IMG/VR virus record: IMGVR_UViG_3300050013_000074
Location: 1 to 23,661 of that record
DNA: 23,661 nucleotides
Strand: one strand, 5' to 3'
From: a virus
Part shown: positions 13,392 through 20,076 of the stretch, one piece after another
Numbering within the stretch: the stretch's first letter is position 1
How the letters are laid out: the number at the start of each line of letters is the position of its first letter
Notes under the pieces: model-generated
What the model was told of the DNA's origin: nothing
Databases searched by the model: none
The model's input: the letters and a program-made list of their open reading frames with translations, nothing else
Program-made: the position numbers and the translations under genes

Positions 13392-13705
13392 ACACTCACC
13401 TCCGTAGACCCAGGAAACTCTTCTTCCCACGCCTGTCGTTCTTTCTCTTCTCTCAACTTCAGGAACATACGCTGCTTGTTGCTCACCGCGCCGTGTTCCG
13501 CGTGGCCCTTCGCCTGAAGATTGCGGCCACACTCGCCCATATTCAATTTGTTCCCGTCCAAATGATGTACGTCCTCATCCCGTCGCAACTTCCTGTGCAA
13601 CTTGGCCTCAAGCACCAGCGTCGCCACTCGGACATCTCGATGTGGGCCAGCCTTGATGACCAAATATCCCTTCGAGTCTACGCGAGTGCCGCCGGTGAAC
13701 TTCAA
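13388..13705 (-). CDS. HNH endonuclease (HNH_3-like, homing type)
   Basis: This 105-residue protein has an N-terminal beta-hairpin (KGYLVIKAGPHRDVRVATLV) followed by the HNH motif EDVHHLDGNKLNM (residues 44-56) and NLQAKGHAEHG (62-72). H47/H48, N52 and H68/H71 are the probable catalytic and metal ligands. This is the layout of free-standing phage homing endonucleases related to I-HmuI-type HNH proteins. The start is a TTG at 13705, directly after the previous stop and preceded by GGAGGAG, so the unusual codon is well supported. It lies two genes away from the other HNH gene. Confidence 0.85.
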   Translation of the reverse strand: MKFTGGTRVDSKGYLVIKAGPHRDVRVATLVLEAKLHRKLRRDEDVHHLDGNKLNMGECGRNLQAKGHAEHGAVSNKQRMFLKLREEKERQAWEEEFPGSTEVSV

Positions 13706-13870
13706 TCACTCCTCCTCGAACGCAGTCCCATCTTCTGTCCGATGATAGACGCGCTTGGTGCAGCGTATCTTATCCAGCAGCTTCTGCTTCCTACGTCGAG
13801 ATGCCACACCGATACGCCGCACAAACCAGAGATACCAAAAGACTGTCAGTGCGATAACGATCAACTTCAT
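13706..13870 (-). CDS. Small single-pass membrane protein
   Basis: This 54-residue protein begins MKLIVIALTVFWYLWFVRRI, an N-terminal transmembrane helix followed by a basic stretch (ASRRRKQKLLDKIR) and an acidic tail. The positive-inside rule puts the C-terminus in the cytoplasm. The ATG at 13870 overlaps the glycosyltransferase stop (ATGA). Coupling to the sugar-transferase gene suggests a membrane partner, but this is inference. Confidence 0.6.
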   Translation of the reverse strand: MKLIVIALTVFWYLWFVRRIGVASRRRKQKLLDKIRCTKRVYHRTEDGTAFEEE

Positions 13871-14694
13871 ATCTTCAACTCCTTCATCACTAAGTCTCGC
13901 AACTGATCCGCTCTCACCCGAGCCGGCTGCATGTATATCAATGTAGTGGTTTTGCTCCACGTCGGCGCGATGAACGGGACTGACGATATCGGAGGCCACA
14001 AGATTAAAGTTTTACATCCCAAAGCCGATGCGATGTGGCCGATTCCGTTGTCAACCGTGATCACCGCAGTCGCACCTGACAGATTGAGAACCAGCTGTCG
14101 CAATGATTCAGTCGTAACCAACTTAACCGGCACACCCGTCCATACATCATTCAGGCCATGCGACACCACCACATCCAAATTCTTCGAGTGCAGCCATTCA
14201 ATCAACAGCCCCCAACGCTCAATGTCAGGCGTCTTGTTCGGCCTCATCCCCATCTGCCGAGAGCATGAACGGGAAAATGGCGATATCACCACATACGGAT
14301 GTACCTGAGACGGAATAGGCGGAAGACCCTTATCGCCCCAGCGCGCCCTCCAGTAAGTCAGCGGAGTGAAATCCCCCTGCCAGTTACTACTGTCCACGCC
14401 CATCATCTCTGCGTAGCATTCCGAAATGTGCAGATACGATCCGTAGCGCAACAAATGCGCCGTACACATCCTCGATGCAGCGCCGGCCGATAAATCAACG
14501 TCAACATGACCGAGCGTACTGACATCCACCACCCGCACCGGCGTACCGTCAAACTGACGTCGCACCATCTCGCCCGACATGTCGCTGCCGACGCCGACTA
14601 CGATCTCTCCCCCAGGCCGCTGCATGCGCAGGTCAGCGATCGGCTTCAGAGTGTAGATCGTGTCTCCGAGTAAATTTAGGTTCTTGATGATCAT
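13867..14694 (-). CDS. Glycosyltransferase family 9 (heptosyltransferase-like)
   Basis: This 275-residue protein resembles ADP-heptose-type GT9 enzymes. It starts with a short LLGDTIYTLKPIADL segment (residues 8-22) like the GD-x-(L/I) acceptor-side motif of heptosyltransferases. It carries VVISPFSRSCSRQM (135-148) and the hallmark VITVDNGIGHIASALG (211-226), equivalent to the D-S-G-x-x-H-L-A-A donor loop. It is shorter than LPS heptosyltransferases (about 320-350 residues). The likely reaction is transfer of a sugar from a nucleotide donor to an unknown phage or host acceptor. AGGA precedes the ATG at 14694. Confidence 0.85.
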   Translation of the reverse strand: MIIKNLNLLGDTIYTLKPIADLRMQRPGGEIVVGVGSDMSGEMVRRQFDGTPVRVVDVSTLGHVDVDLSAGAASRMCTAHLLRYGSYLHISECYAEMMGVDSSNWQGDFTPLTYWRARWGDKGLPPIPSQVHPYVVISPFSRSCSRQMGMRPNKTPDIERWGLLIEWLHSKNLDVVVSHGLNDVWTGVPVKLVTTESLRQLVLNLSGATAVITVDNGIGHIASALGCKTLILWPPISSVPFIAPTWSKTTTLIYMQPARVRADQLRDLVMKELKI

Positions 14695-14701
14695 CGGAGT
14701 C

Positions 14702-14974
14702 CTACTTGAGCAGCGTAACTTTGTCGAGTCGATAACACTGAATCATACCGTCAGGATTCCACGTCACAACGATATCAGCATGCAGCCCCTGCCACAACGG
14801 AACTGGCCCGGTACAGAAATTCAACATCTTCAAGTCTGACGTTCCGTTGTCTTCCTTCACCGTGAAGTCAACATGATTCATCTCCGACATCACCCATATC
14901 CGCTTAGCCTGAGGCTGCGGTGCCTGAGACGAACAACCGATAAGAAACAGCGCCAACACAAGTCCATACTTCAT
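14702..14974 (-). CDS. Small lipoprotein
   Basis: This 90-residue protein begins MKYGLVLALFLIGCSSQ. A positively charged start, hydrophobic core and LIGC lipobox mark a signal-peptidase II site, with Cys14 as the lipidated residue. The mature part is small and mixed alpha/beta (IWVMSEMNHVDFTVKEDNG). The start at 14974 has GGAGG nine bases upstream; a TTG at 14983 is less likely. It faces away from the plus-strand gene at 15029 across a 54-base gap. Roles could include surface exclusion or host-envelope modification; an outer spanin is possible but no inner partner is evident. Confidence 0.7.
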   Translation of the reverse strand: MKYGLVLALFLIGCSSQAPQPQAKRIWVMSEMNHVDFTVKEDNGTSDLKMLNFCTGPVPLWQGLHADIVVTWNPDGMIQCYRLDKVTLLK

Positions 14975-15028
14975 ATTATACAACCTCCATTAGCTACCCC
15001 GCATCCGACTGAAGCTGAGGTACCTCAA

Positions 15029-15178
15029 ATGCACATCACTGCGCACGTCGTTCTACTCGTTCTTGCTGCGGTCTGCTTCGTCATAGCCGCCTACCAAGGC
15101 AACACACCACCGTGGCCGCGTCCGAGTATTGTCGCTCTTGGACTTGCCCTCGGCACAGTGGCCCTGCTCGTCAACTAA
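15029..15178 (+). CDS. Plus-strand two-helix membrane microprotein
   Basis: A 49-residue frame starts at an ATG with TGAGG eight bases upstream and encodes two hydrophobic helices (HVVLLVLAAVCFVIAAYQ and IVALGLALGTVALLVN) joined by a Pro-rich loop (GNTPPWPRPS). It runs against almost every other gene. A hairpin terminator follows 13 bases after its stop. Own ribosome binding site, own terminator and clear membrane topology argue for a real, separately expressed gene, such as a small 'moron' membrane protein. It could also be a holin-like protein. Function is unknown. Confidence 0.65.
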   Translation: MHITAHVVLLVLAAVCFVIAAYQGNTPPWPRPSIVALGLALGTVALLVN

Positions 15179-15180
15179 CT

Positions 15181-15199
15181 CCACTATAGAGAAACGGCG
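15181..15199. promoter_or_regulatory. Degenerate copy of the recurrent motif
   Basis: Plus-strand CCACTATAGAGAAACGGCG resembles the elements at 4315 and 6339 with one base deleted and a changed right end. It lies between the plus-strand microgene and its terminator hairpin, so the shared 3' part overlaps the stem. On the minus strand it offers TATAGT as a -10 for leftward transcription toward the lipoprotein gene. Confidence 0.3.
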
Positions 15200-15217
15200 C
15201 ATCGTCTGCGCCGTTTT
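15192..15217. terminator. Bidirectional hairpin terminator between convergent genes
   Basis: A perfect ten-base stem, AAACGGCGCA (15192-15201) with TGCGCCGTTT (15207-15216), encloses a five-base loop TCGTC. The plus strand then continues with a fourth T, and the minus strand ends in TTTC. It lies between the end of the plus-strand microgene (15178) and the end of the minus-strand gene at 15240. This convergent position fits a terminator for both. Confidence 0.8.
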
Positions 15218-15239
15218 CCTGTCTTCATTGTCCTGAGAG

Positions 15240-15512
15240 TTACTCAAGGAAACCGTACAACGGCTCGATGGTAATTGACAGCGAATTGGTCACGCCCGTC
15301 TGATCGGTGTAGTTCTTGAACGACTGGCTGCCACTAGCCGCCACCCTCACCACGTTCGATGCATCCTGTGACGCCAGAGCCGCATCGATCACCGCGGCCG
15401 CAGCCTGACGAACTGTCTCTTCAGGCTCAGCGCATGGGTTATTTGCGAATTCAGTCGCACACTGTGTTCTTACCGCGGGAGCCTTGCCAACGTACCCTAT
15501 TCCCCAACTCAT
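15240..15512 (-). CDS. Hypothetical small protein
   Basis: This 90-residue protein begins MSWGIGYVGKAPAVRTQCAT and has an Ala-rich helix (VRQAAAAVIDAALASQDASN) followed by a beta-rich C-terminus (SLSITIEPLYGFLE). AAGGAG seven bases before the ATG at 15512 is a good ribosome binding site. It is the last gene before the terminator at 15192. Such proteins often accompany phage structural clusters; no function is known. Confidence 0.6.
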   Translation of the reverse strand: MSWGIGYVGKAPAVRTQCATEFANNPCAEPEETVRQAAAAVIDAALASQDASNVVRVAASGSQSFKNYTDQTGVTNSLSITIEPLYGFLE

Positions 15513-15523
15513 AGTCTTTCTCC

Positions 15524-16351
15524 TTATGGAACGTGATTCTCAAACAACTGCTGGCCCCAGTACAACGGCTCGACTATCTCAGTTGTGCCTTTCACATACG
15601 GCCAGGTTCTCCTGAGCTTGCATCCAAACGTCTTACATGGCACCGGGAACAGGAACGCATGAAACTTCAACTGAAAGTCGGTTGTAGTCGCGCCGAAGTT
15701 GTAAGTGATCGTCTTAGCGTTAGCCTCAATAGGCGGTAGACCCTCAAGCGCAGTATCCGCATCCGCTATCGTGTCGTCCAGGTGCCCGAGCATCAAATCA
15801 AACTGTGGCTTCTTCGCCTGAAAGTAATCCGTGCCAGTAGCCAGCGATGTATTAGCAGTGCCCAACAACGTGGTCGCGGCCTTCGCAGTACCGCCGAACG
15901 CATCCACCGCATCACTAATAGGCTGATTCAGCCTCTTGAGAGAATCCACCTCTCCGGTGACACTATCCCCGATCTTGTCCAGATTCTGTACCGCCCCAGC
16001 AATCAAGACACGGGACTGCATTACAGACTCCGCCCCCTGAGCAGCAAGGATACCTGTGTTCTTGGTAGTCTGTCCGACCTGTACCAGAGTCCCGCACACG
16101 ACCTGATGCCCATTATCCTTACATGGGGCGTTGACCGTGTCGAGAGCCGTCCCCACCTTAGCGAGTATCTGCGCAGATCCTTGGCTGGTCTGCTTGATGG
16201 CACCACGCACCGGCCATAAGATCCAAACAAGGCACGCCCCAACCACCGGAACGGTGATCAGGGCGATGTCTCGAAGCGCTTCATGTACAGTCTGGCGGGT
16301 CATGATGGACTCAGTCTTGTAGCAGAGAGACATCGGGAGCAGGAGGCTCAA
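15524..16351 (-). CDS. Membrane-anchored helical protein, probable TTG start
   Basis: The 275-residue reading from TTG 16351 is supported by a perfect AGGAGG seven bases upstream; the ATGs at 16333 and 16303 in the same frame have poor sites. A transmembrane helix follows (ALITVPVVGACLVWILWP), then about 150 residues of low-complexity amphipathic helix rich in Thr, Ala and Gly (TSQGSAQILAKVGTALDTVN and similar), like the rod of a membrane-bound coiled-coil protein. The C-terminal 60 residues are beta-rich with two Cys. The function is unknown. The ribosome binding site lies inside a hairpin (16335-16374). Confidence 0.6.
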   Translation of the reverse strand: MSLLLPMSLCYKTESIMTRQTVHEALRDIALITVPVVGACLVWILWPVRGAIKQTSQGSAQILAKVGTALDTVNAPCKDNGHQVVCGTLVQVGQTTKNTGILAAQGAESVMQSRVLIAGAVQNLDKIGDSVTGEVDSLKRLNQPISDAVDAFGGTAKAATTLLGTANTSLATGTDYFQAKKPQFDLMLGHLDDTIADADTALEGLPPIEANAKTITYNFGATTTDFQLKFHAFLFPVPCKTFGCKLRRTWPYVKGTTEIVEPLYWGQQLFENHVP

Positions 16352-16374
16352 TGCAGCTCCTCCTGCTTTCTCCC
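16335..16374 (-). promoter_or_regulatory. Hairpin covering the ribosome binding site
   Basis: AGCAGGAGG (plus 16338-16346) pairs with CCTCCTGCT (16359-16367), extended after a small bulge by GGG with CCC. On the minus-strand message one arm contains the AGGAGG ribosome binding site and the other lies in the first codons after the TTG start. The structure would hide the start of the 275-residue membrane protein unless opened. No T-tract follows, so it is not a typical terminator. Confidence 0.5.
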
Positions 16375-16430
16375 GTCTGTTCTCGGGGGTCAACGCGGAC
16401 GCCCCGAGTGCTGATCGCTGAATCCAGCGA

Positions 16431-16793
16431 CTAGGTGGTTGCTGGCGGCACGATTGCCGCGGTCACCTGTGCGACCGCATTGATCATGGTGTCAGTGACG
16501 CCCTCGGTCTCGGCCAGCGTACCCTGCTGCTTAAGATCGGTGACAGTGCCGTCGATGGCCGCAGCAACGGCCTGTGTAACTGCCGTCGCCACATGCTGAT
16601 CTTCTTGAGCCAAGCCGGCATCAGCGACACTCTCTGCGCCGGTTAGGACGGTCAAAGCAATGCTCTGCTTCGTAGCCCCAGGCTGATTTGCGGAAGCCAA
16701 GCCCGTCTCGACAGCCTGCACAGCCGGCTTGACGAACGGAAGGATCTTGGCAAGGATGGTCATAAATCTTGACTCGAACGATTTGAAATCCAC
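16431..16793 (-). CDS. Hypothetical Ala-rich helical protein
   Basis: This 120-residue protein starts at a GTG (16793) with GAGG about eight bases upstream. It is strongly Ala/Thr/Val rich and helical (PAVQAVETGLASANQPGATK and AVTQAVAAAIDGTVTDLKQQ). A short hydrophobic N-terminal helix (MTILAKILPFVKPAV) could be a membrane-interacting segment. The ATG of MTILAK is an alternative start. No family is recognised. It sits in a block of small helical proteins after a multi-pass membrane protein. Confidence 0.6.
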   Translation of the reverse strand: MDFKSFESRFMTILAKILPFVKPAVQAVETGLASANQPGATKQSIALTVLTGAESVADAGLAQEDQHVATAVTQAVAAAIDGTVTDLKQQGTLAETEGVTDTMINAVAQVTAAIVPPATT

Positions 16794-16802
16794 TGGAACA
16801 CC

Positions 16803-17129
16803 TCATGTTGAAATAGTAGAACCCTGCTGCTGCATACTAATCACTAGCACTGCCGTCGCAGCAGCGTACCTCATCACCAGCTCTGCGTCCGGCTTTGGTA
16901 AACCCTTACTAACGACGAAAGCGTTGAGATCGCGTGTGATGGTTTGCATCATCACAGCCGTCTGCACTCCAGTCCCATTCAGCCTGCTGGATACCAACTG
17001 ACCGGCCGCTACACAGATATTGTACAACGGCCCGATAGCAGGCTCCACCAAATCTACGCCCGGCTCTGCGTCAGCCGCAACCGTAACAGTCGTAGTAAAG
17101 ATCCGCTTGAATATGCTTACGAAGCTCAT
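16803..17129 (-). CDS. Hypothetical small helical protein
   Basis: This 108-residue protein begins MSFVSIFKRIFTTTVTVAAD. The ATG at 17129 shares one base with the previous stop (TGATG). It has an amphipathic N-terminus, a helical middle (PAIGPLYNICVAAGQLVSSR) and a hydrophobic C-terminal helix (LVMRYAAATAVLVISMQQQ). It resembles the next gene in composition, and both may be parts of a helical assembly. Function is unknown. Confidence 0.6.
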   Translation of the reverse strand: MSFVSIFKRIFTTTVTVAADAEPGVDLVEPAIGPLYNICVAAGQLVSSRLNGTGVQTAVMMQTITRDLNAFVVSKGLPKPDAELVMRYAAATAVLVISMQQQGSTIST

Positions 17130-17485
17130 CAGTTATTCTCTTTGTCAGCGGGCAGCACCTTGTTCGACTTCGTCATGATGTAGCTCACTACCTTGTCAGA
17201 CATCGCCCCATACAGCCCAGCAGTGGCAAGCGTCAACGGGAAGTAGCGCGCGACGTTGATTCCCCAGTTCATCAGGATGTACGGGTCTCTCCACCACAAC
17301 CAAAACAGACACGAAGAAAAGAAAAGGGTATAGAGCAACGATGCCACATGCGCTTGCAGATATGCCCAGACGTTATGCCAAGGCGTGTACTTCGACGATG
17401 CGAACAAGTCCGCGCGCATCAAAATCGACAGTCCCTGCCCGAGCAAGAACATCAGCCACATCACGAAATATCCCTTGTGCTGCAT
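17129..17485 (-). CDS. Multi-pass membrane protein, holin candidate
   Basis: This 118-residue protein has about three hydrophobic segments: MQHKGYFVMWLMFLLGQGLS, SLLYTLFFSSCLFWLWW and a shorter third near residue 85 (VARYFPLTLATAGLYGAM), and a charged Lys/Glu/Asn tail. Size, number of helices and tail are compatible with a class I holin, but the lysozyme gene is not adjacent (it begins about 2.6 kb upstream in the direction of transcription). GGGAGG seven bases before the ATG at 17485 supports the start. Confidence 0.55.
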   Translation of the reverse strand: MQHKGYFVMWLMFLLGQGLSILMRADLFASSKYTPWHNVWAYLQAHVASLLYTLFFSSCLFWLWWRDPYILMNWGINVARYFPLTLATAGLYGAMSDKVVSYIMTKSNKVLPADKENN

Positions 17486-17515
17486 ACCAATCCTCCCTCT
17501 CCCACCTGTAACCGA

Positions 17516-17731
17516 CTACCACAAGGCCCGTCGTCTTGCGTAGGATGCCCTACGTCGAAGAGTTATCGCTTGGATGCAGCCTTTACCCGCCTTGTGCACC
17601 TTGACCGCCTTGTGAGCCTTAGGTGCCTTGGTCGCCTTTGGGAGCTGCAAGCCCGCTGGTACCTCTTCTGTCGACAAAGATGCGCACACAGAATGCCACC
17701 AACCTAATACTGCTAATCTCCAATCCTTCAT
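17516..17731 (-). CDS. Small lysine-repeat protein (KAx repeats)
   Basis: This 71-residue protein starts at the ATG at 17731 with a perfect AGGAGG ribosome binding site. It begins MKDWRLAVLGWWHSVCAS (a hydrophobic signal-like stretch) and contains a run of Lys-Ala-x triplets (KATKAPKAHKAVKVHKAGK) encoded by six 9-base units, then an Arg-rich end (LRRRASYARRRALW). The Arg-rich end is encoded by the 36-base repeat. Lys-Ala repeats recall histone-H1-like and membrane-anchored basic proteins. Function is unknown; it would bind nucleic acid or acidic envelope polymers. Confidence 0.55.
   Translation of the reverse strand: MKDWRLAVLGWWHSVCASLSTEEVPAGLQLPKATKAPKAHKAVKVHKAGKGCIQAITLRRRASYARRRALW
17527..17562. 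repeat. 36-base hairpin repeat, copy 2
   Basis: It is 35/36 identical to 8814-8849, with the same CGTAGG-ATGC-CCTACG hairpin. Here it forms the last codons of the Lys-repeat gene. In the other copy the equivalent frame is closed by a stop just upstream, so the conservation is not due to one shared protein. Confidence 0.8.
17589..17642. repeat. Six tandem 9-base units
   Basis: Units such as GCCTTGTGA, GCCTTAGGT and GCCTTGGTC repeat six times with substitutions in the last three or four bases. On the minus strand each unit reads x-Lys-Ala or Lys-Ala-x. The pattern suggests slippage expansion kept in frame inside the Lys-repeat gene. Confidence 0.8.
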
Positions 17732-17744
17732 GTCATCCTCCTGA

Positions 17745-18059
17745 TTACAAGTCCGCAATCGTAGACGGTGACCATAGATTCGGATCCGATCCTTTACTAT
17801 GGTTCACCATCGTTGGTCTGCCTTGGTTCAACGTCTTCTGAATGATCTCTTTCATATCGCGTCGGGCTCGCTTCTTCTTTCTCTTCGACGACTTCTTCTG
17901 CCATCCCTCTTGCATCGTGTCGGGCTCAACCTTCTTCGGATTACTGAGACTCGGCGGATGATTCGTCGGAATCGGGCTCGGAGCCTGGAACACCTCGAAA
18001 TGGTCGCTGGCCATCGGGGTGGCAAAGCTGCCGAGAATGATCCGCTGTCCTAAATTCAT
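17745..18059 (-). CDS. Basic protein with MNLGQRI N-terminus
   Basis: This 104-residue protein begins MNLGQRIILGSFATPMASDH and then has a Pro-rich linker (APSPIPTNHPPSLSNPKKV) and a very basic patch (KKSSKRKKKRARRDMKEIIQ). The N-terminal peptide MNLGQRI is shared with the preceding gene. TGAGGA just before the ATG at 18059 supports the start. Basic protein, shared leader and place beside structural genes are compatible with an internal head protein that contacts DNA, but this is inference. Confidence 0.6.
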   Translation of the reverse strand: MNLGQRIILGSFATPMASDHFEVFQAPSPIPTNHPPSLSNPKKVEPDTMQEGWQKKSSKRKKKRARRDMKEIIQKTLNQGRPTMVNHSKGSDPNLWSPSTIADL

Positions 18060-18065
18060 AAGTCC

Positions 18066-18377
18066 TCAGAAGTACGACAACACCTTACCCGATTCCTGCT
18101 GCACTCTACTACCGATATCCGATAACGATTCATCCGGGCCATGCTCTACCACCTTCATCTTTTCTGGTGGTGCAGAGTAATGATGTCCAGATCGTGATTT
18201 ATAAGCTGCCGACGCTGCCGCTTTTTTCTGGTTCATTAACACCTTAGCTGCTTCTTTCGTAGGGATACCTTTCACGATAGCACCTGTGCGATGTGTGACA
18301 ATAGCAAAGCCGCCACCAGCGTGACGACCGCTGCCTGGGCCTCCAGCTTGCAGCACGATACGCTGTCCGAGATTCAT
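18066..18377 (-). CDS. Hypothetical protein with MNLGQRI and GGPGSGR motifs
   Basis: This 103-residue protein begins MNLGQRIVLQAGGPGSGRHA, followed by a basic helical segment (KEAAKVLMNQKKAAASAAYK) and a charged C-terminus (EHGPDESLSDIGSRVQQESG). GGPGSGR stretches are frequent in phage head-associated proteins, from memory. The ATG at 18377 overlaps the upstream stop (ATGA), so the longer frame from 18476 is not used. Function is unknown. Confidence 0.6.
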   Translation of the reverse strand: MNLGQRIVLQAGGPGSGRHAGGGFAIVTHRTGAIVKGIPTKEAAKVLMNQKKAAASAAYKSRSGHHYSAPPEKMKVVEHGPDESLSDIGSRVQQESGKVLSYF

Positions 18378-18766
18378 CTCAGCTCCTTCATGATGAACAA
18401 TCCCTCCGGACTGTCGAACAGATCTGATACATCCTGAGCAATCTTCTCGTCGACCGGCAACGCGCGCTTGTCGCAAGTCTGCGCAATGTGAACTGTCTCA
18501 TGAATCATCGCAATAGCCTGTTGCTTAGGCTGCAACTGCGAGCTTATGACAATCCTGCCAGCCATCATACCGACAGGGCAAGTCACAGCAGCCGCAACAG
18601 GAGTCAACGCGATCCCATTCTTACTTCGCACCGGGCCGAACACATCCTTCTCAAACACAACCGAGTAGCTGCCGCCAGCGATGATGACGGTCGTATTCGC
18701 AGGCACAATCAACTGTGCCTGCGTCCCCAACAACGCGAACATCATCCATGCAATCACCTTACTCAT
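18374..18766 (-). CDS. Secreted HEXXH metalloprotease-like protein
   Basis: This 130-residue protein has an N-terminal signal peptide (MSKVIAWMMFALLGTQA, probably cut after residue 17) and the zinc-metalloprotease motif H89-E-T-V-H93 in AIAMIHETVHIAQTC. E107 (VDEKIAQDV) is a candidate third ligand at a spacing similar to gluzincins. Cys63 and Cys98 could form a disulphide outside the cytoplasm. It begins two bases after the preceding stop. If active, it would cleave a host envelope protein or process a phage virion protein; HEXXH alone can be coincidental, but its place at the hydrophobic end of a helix and with a signal peptide is typical. Confidence 0.65.
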   Translation of the reverse strand: MSKVIAWMMFALLGTQAQLIVPANTTVIIAGGSYSVVFEKDVFGPVRSKNGIALTPVAAAVTCPVGMMAGRIVISSQLQPKQQAIAMIHETVHIAQTCDKRALPVDEKIAQDVSDLFDSPEGLFIMKELR

Positions 18767-18768
18767 GT

Positions 18769-20004
18769 CTAGACCTTGAAGGACGCCTTCTTCTGACTTC
18801 CACTGTCATGCATTTTGGCATGATTGTGTCCAGTGGTGTGATGGGTATGGGACGTCTTACCCCACGCCTTCATGTCCGCCGCTTTCCATTGCTTCGGCAA
18901 CTCATCAAGCACGCCCAACTTCTTCGCATGCTTGATGATGTGCGTCTTGGTAGCAGCAGGATTCTTGGCACGGCCGATTGACCTGACCGCGTTCCTGACA
19001 TCCTGCCGGTTCTGAATCGGAAATCCGCCGTTCTTCATCGCCGCGCCAGTCTTCGCCATCTTCTTTCTGGTCTTGTCTGAGAAGTCGCGGAACTCCATGA
19101 ACTCGCCGCCGTTCTCGTCCGCCCAGGCCACAAAGTCGACCGGCGAGATCCCAGCCTCTACCAGAGGCCCAAGAATCTTTCCTGCATCCGACAGATTGAC
19201 CGGATAGAAGTCAGGCTGCAATGGCTTGTACAATCCGTTCTTGATCGCAGCCAACAACTTGGCTACAACCTTGTCCACGTTGGCCGTGTTGCGAATGACC
19301 ATCCGCACCAGATCCGAATTCTCTCCGCCGCGGCTGCTAACCTGATTGCCTGCCAGAGGTAAAGGATTCTTGACCTGCCGCATTCCATCCTGTGTCCGTG
19401 GCATCCCCGATCCGCATGCGTCGACAAACTTCTCCTGCACCTTGACCGAGTCGCCCGACAAAGCCACATTGCGTCCAGTCGGGTCAAGCGCGAACGCCTG
19501 CCGGAACTTCTGTCCGCCGAACTCGTAGATCAAGTAGTTCTCGAACGGATAGACCTGGACGATGTATGGCCAGGGCTGTCCAGTGATGGGCTGGTTGTTG
19601 CCGTAGATCTTGACCTGGATAAGATGGGACAGCTTCTCGGTCAACTCACCGCAACCGATAGCGTCGTCGGCGTTGATCTCGATAGCGCCACGCTCCACCC
19701 AGGCCATCGCATCCAACACGCCATGAGCAATCATGTGATTGCGGCGATACGCGCCAGCCACCACCACAGCCTCAGGATAGTATCCAGTCGCAACGATCTC
19801 TCCGTAGTGCTTGCGGTTCTTCTCGATCACGATCGGCACGTTCAAACGATTCTCAGCCGATGCCTGCATCTCGCGTGGGCATCCCACCCTGATTAAATGC
19901 ACGCGCACCAGGTCATAGCTGTGGCCGGCCTTGAATGCTCCGACGCTGTCGCCGGACACTGAAAGCAATTGAGCGATGGTATCGCCAGTTAGCGAAACTC
20001 GCAT
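18769..20004 (-). CDS. Probable structural protein with C-terminal helical domain and His-rich tail
   Basis: This 411-residue protein begins MRVSLTGDTIAQLLSVSGDS. Residues 1-200 are mixed alpha/beta without a motif I recognise. Residues 306-372 (RDFSDKTRKKMAKTGAAMKN, FPIQNRQDVRNAVRSIGRAK, and KTHIIKHAKKLGVLDELPKQ) form a helical module that, from memory, recurs at the ends of phage head-maturation proteases and other head proteins. A His-rich tail follows (SHTHHTTGHNH at about 385-395). GGAGGAGG before the ATG at 20004 is among the best ribosome binding sites here, implying high expression. A capsid-related or maturation role is likely; I cannot see protease catalytic residues. Confidence 0.6.
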   Translation of the reverse strand: MRVSLTGDTIAQLLSVSGDSVGAFKAGHSYDLVRVHLIRVGCPREMQASAENRLNVPIVIEKNRKHYGEIVATGYYPEAVVVAGAYRRNHMIAHGVLDAMAWVERGAIEINADDAIGCGELTEKLSHLIQVKIYGNNQPITGQPWPYIVQVYPFENYLIYEFGGQKFRQAFALDPTGRNVALSGDSVKVQEKFVDACGSGMPRTQDGMRQVKNPLPLAGNQVSSRGGENSDLVRMVIRNTANVDKVVAKLLAAIKNGLYKPLQPDFYPVNLSDAGKILGPLVEAGISPVDFVAWADENGGEFMEFRDFSDKTRKKMAKTGAAMKNGGFPIQNRQDVRNAVRSIGRAKNPAATKTHIIKHAKKLGVLDELPKQWKAADMKAWGKTSHTHHTTGHNHAKMHDSGSQKKASFKV

Positions 20005-20076
20005 GATGTTCCTCCTCCGCGCATATCTATCCGGCCAAACCGGAGCCGCACCTAATCGAATACCTACCCGTCGCCA

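Noticed and set aside
17527-17562. Rho-independent terminator
   Set aside because: The hairpin stem is only six base pairs and no T-tract follows on either strand.
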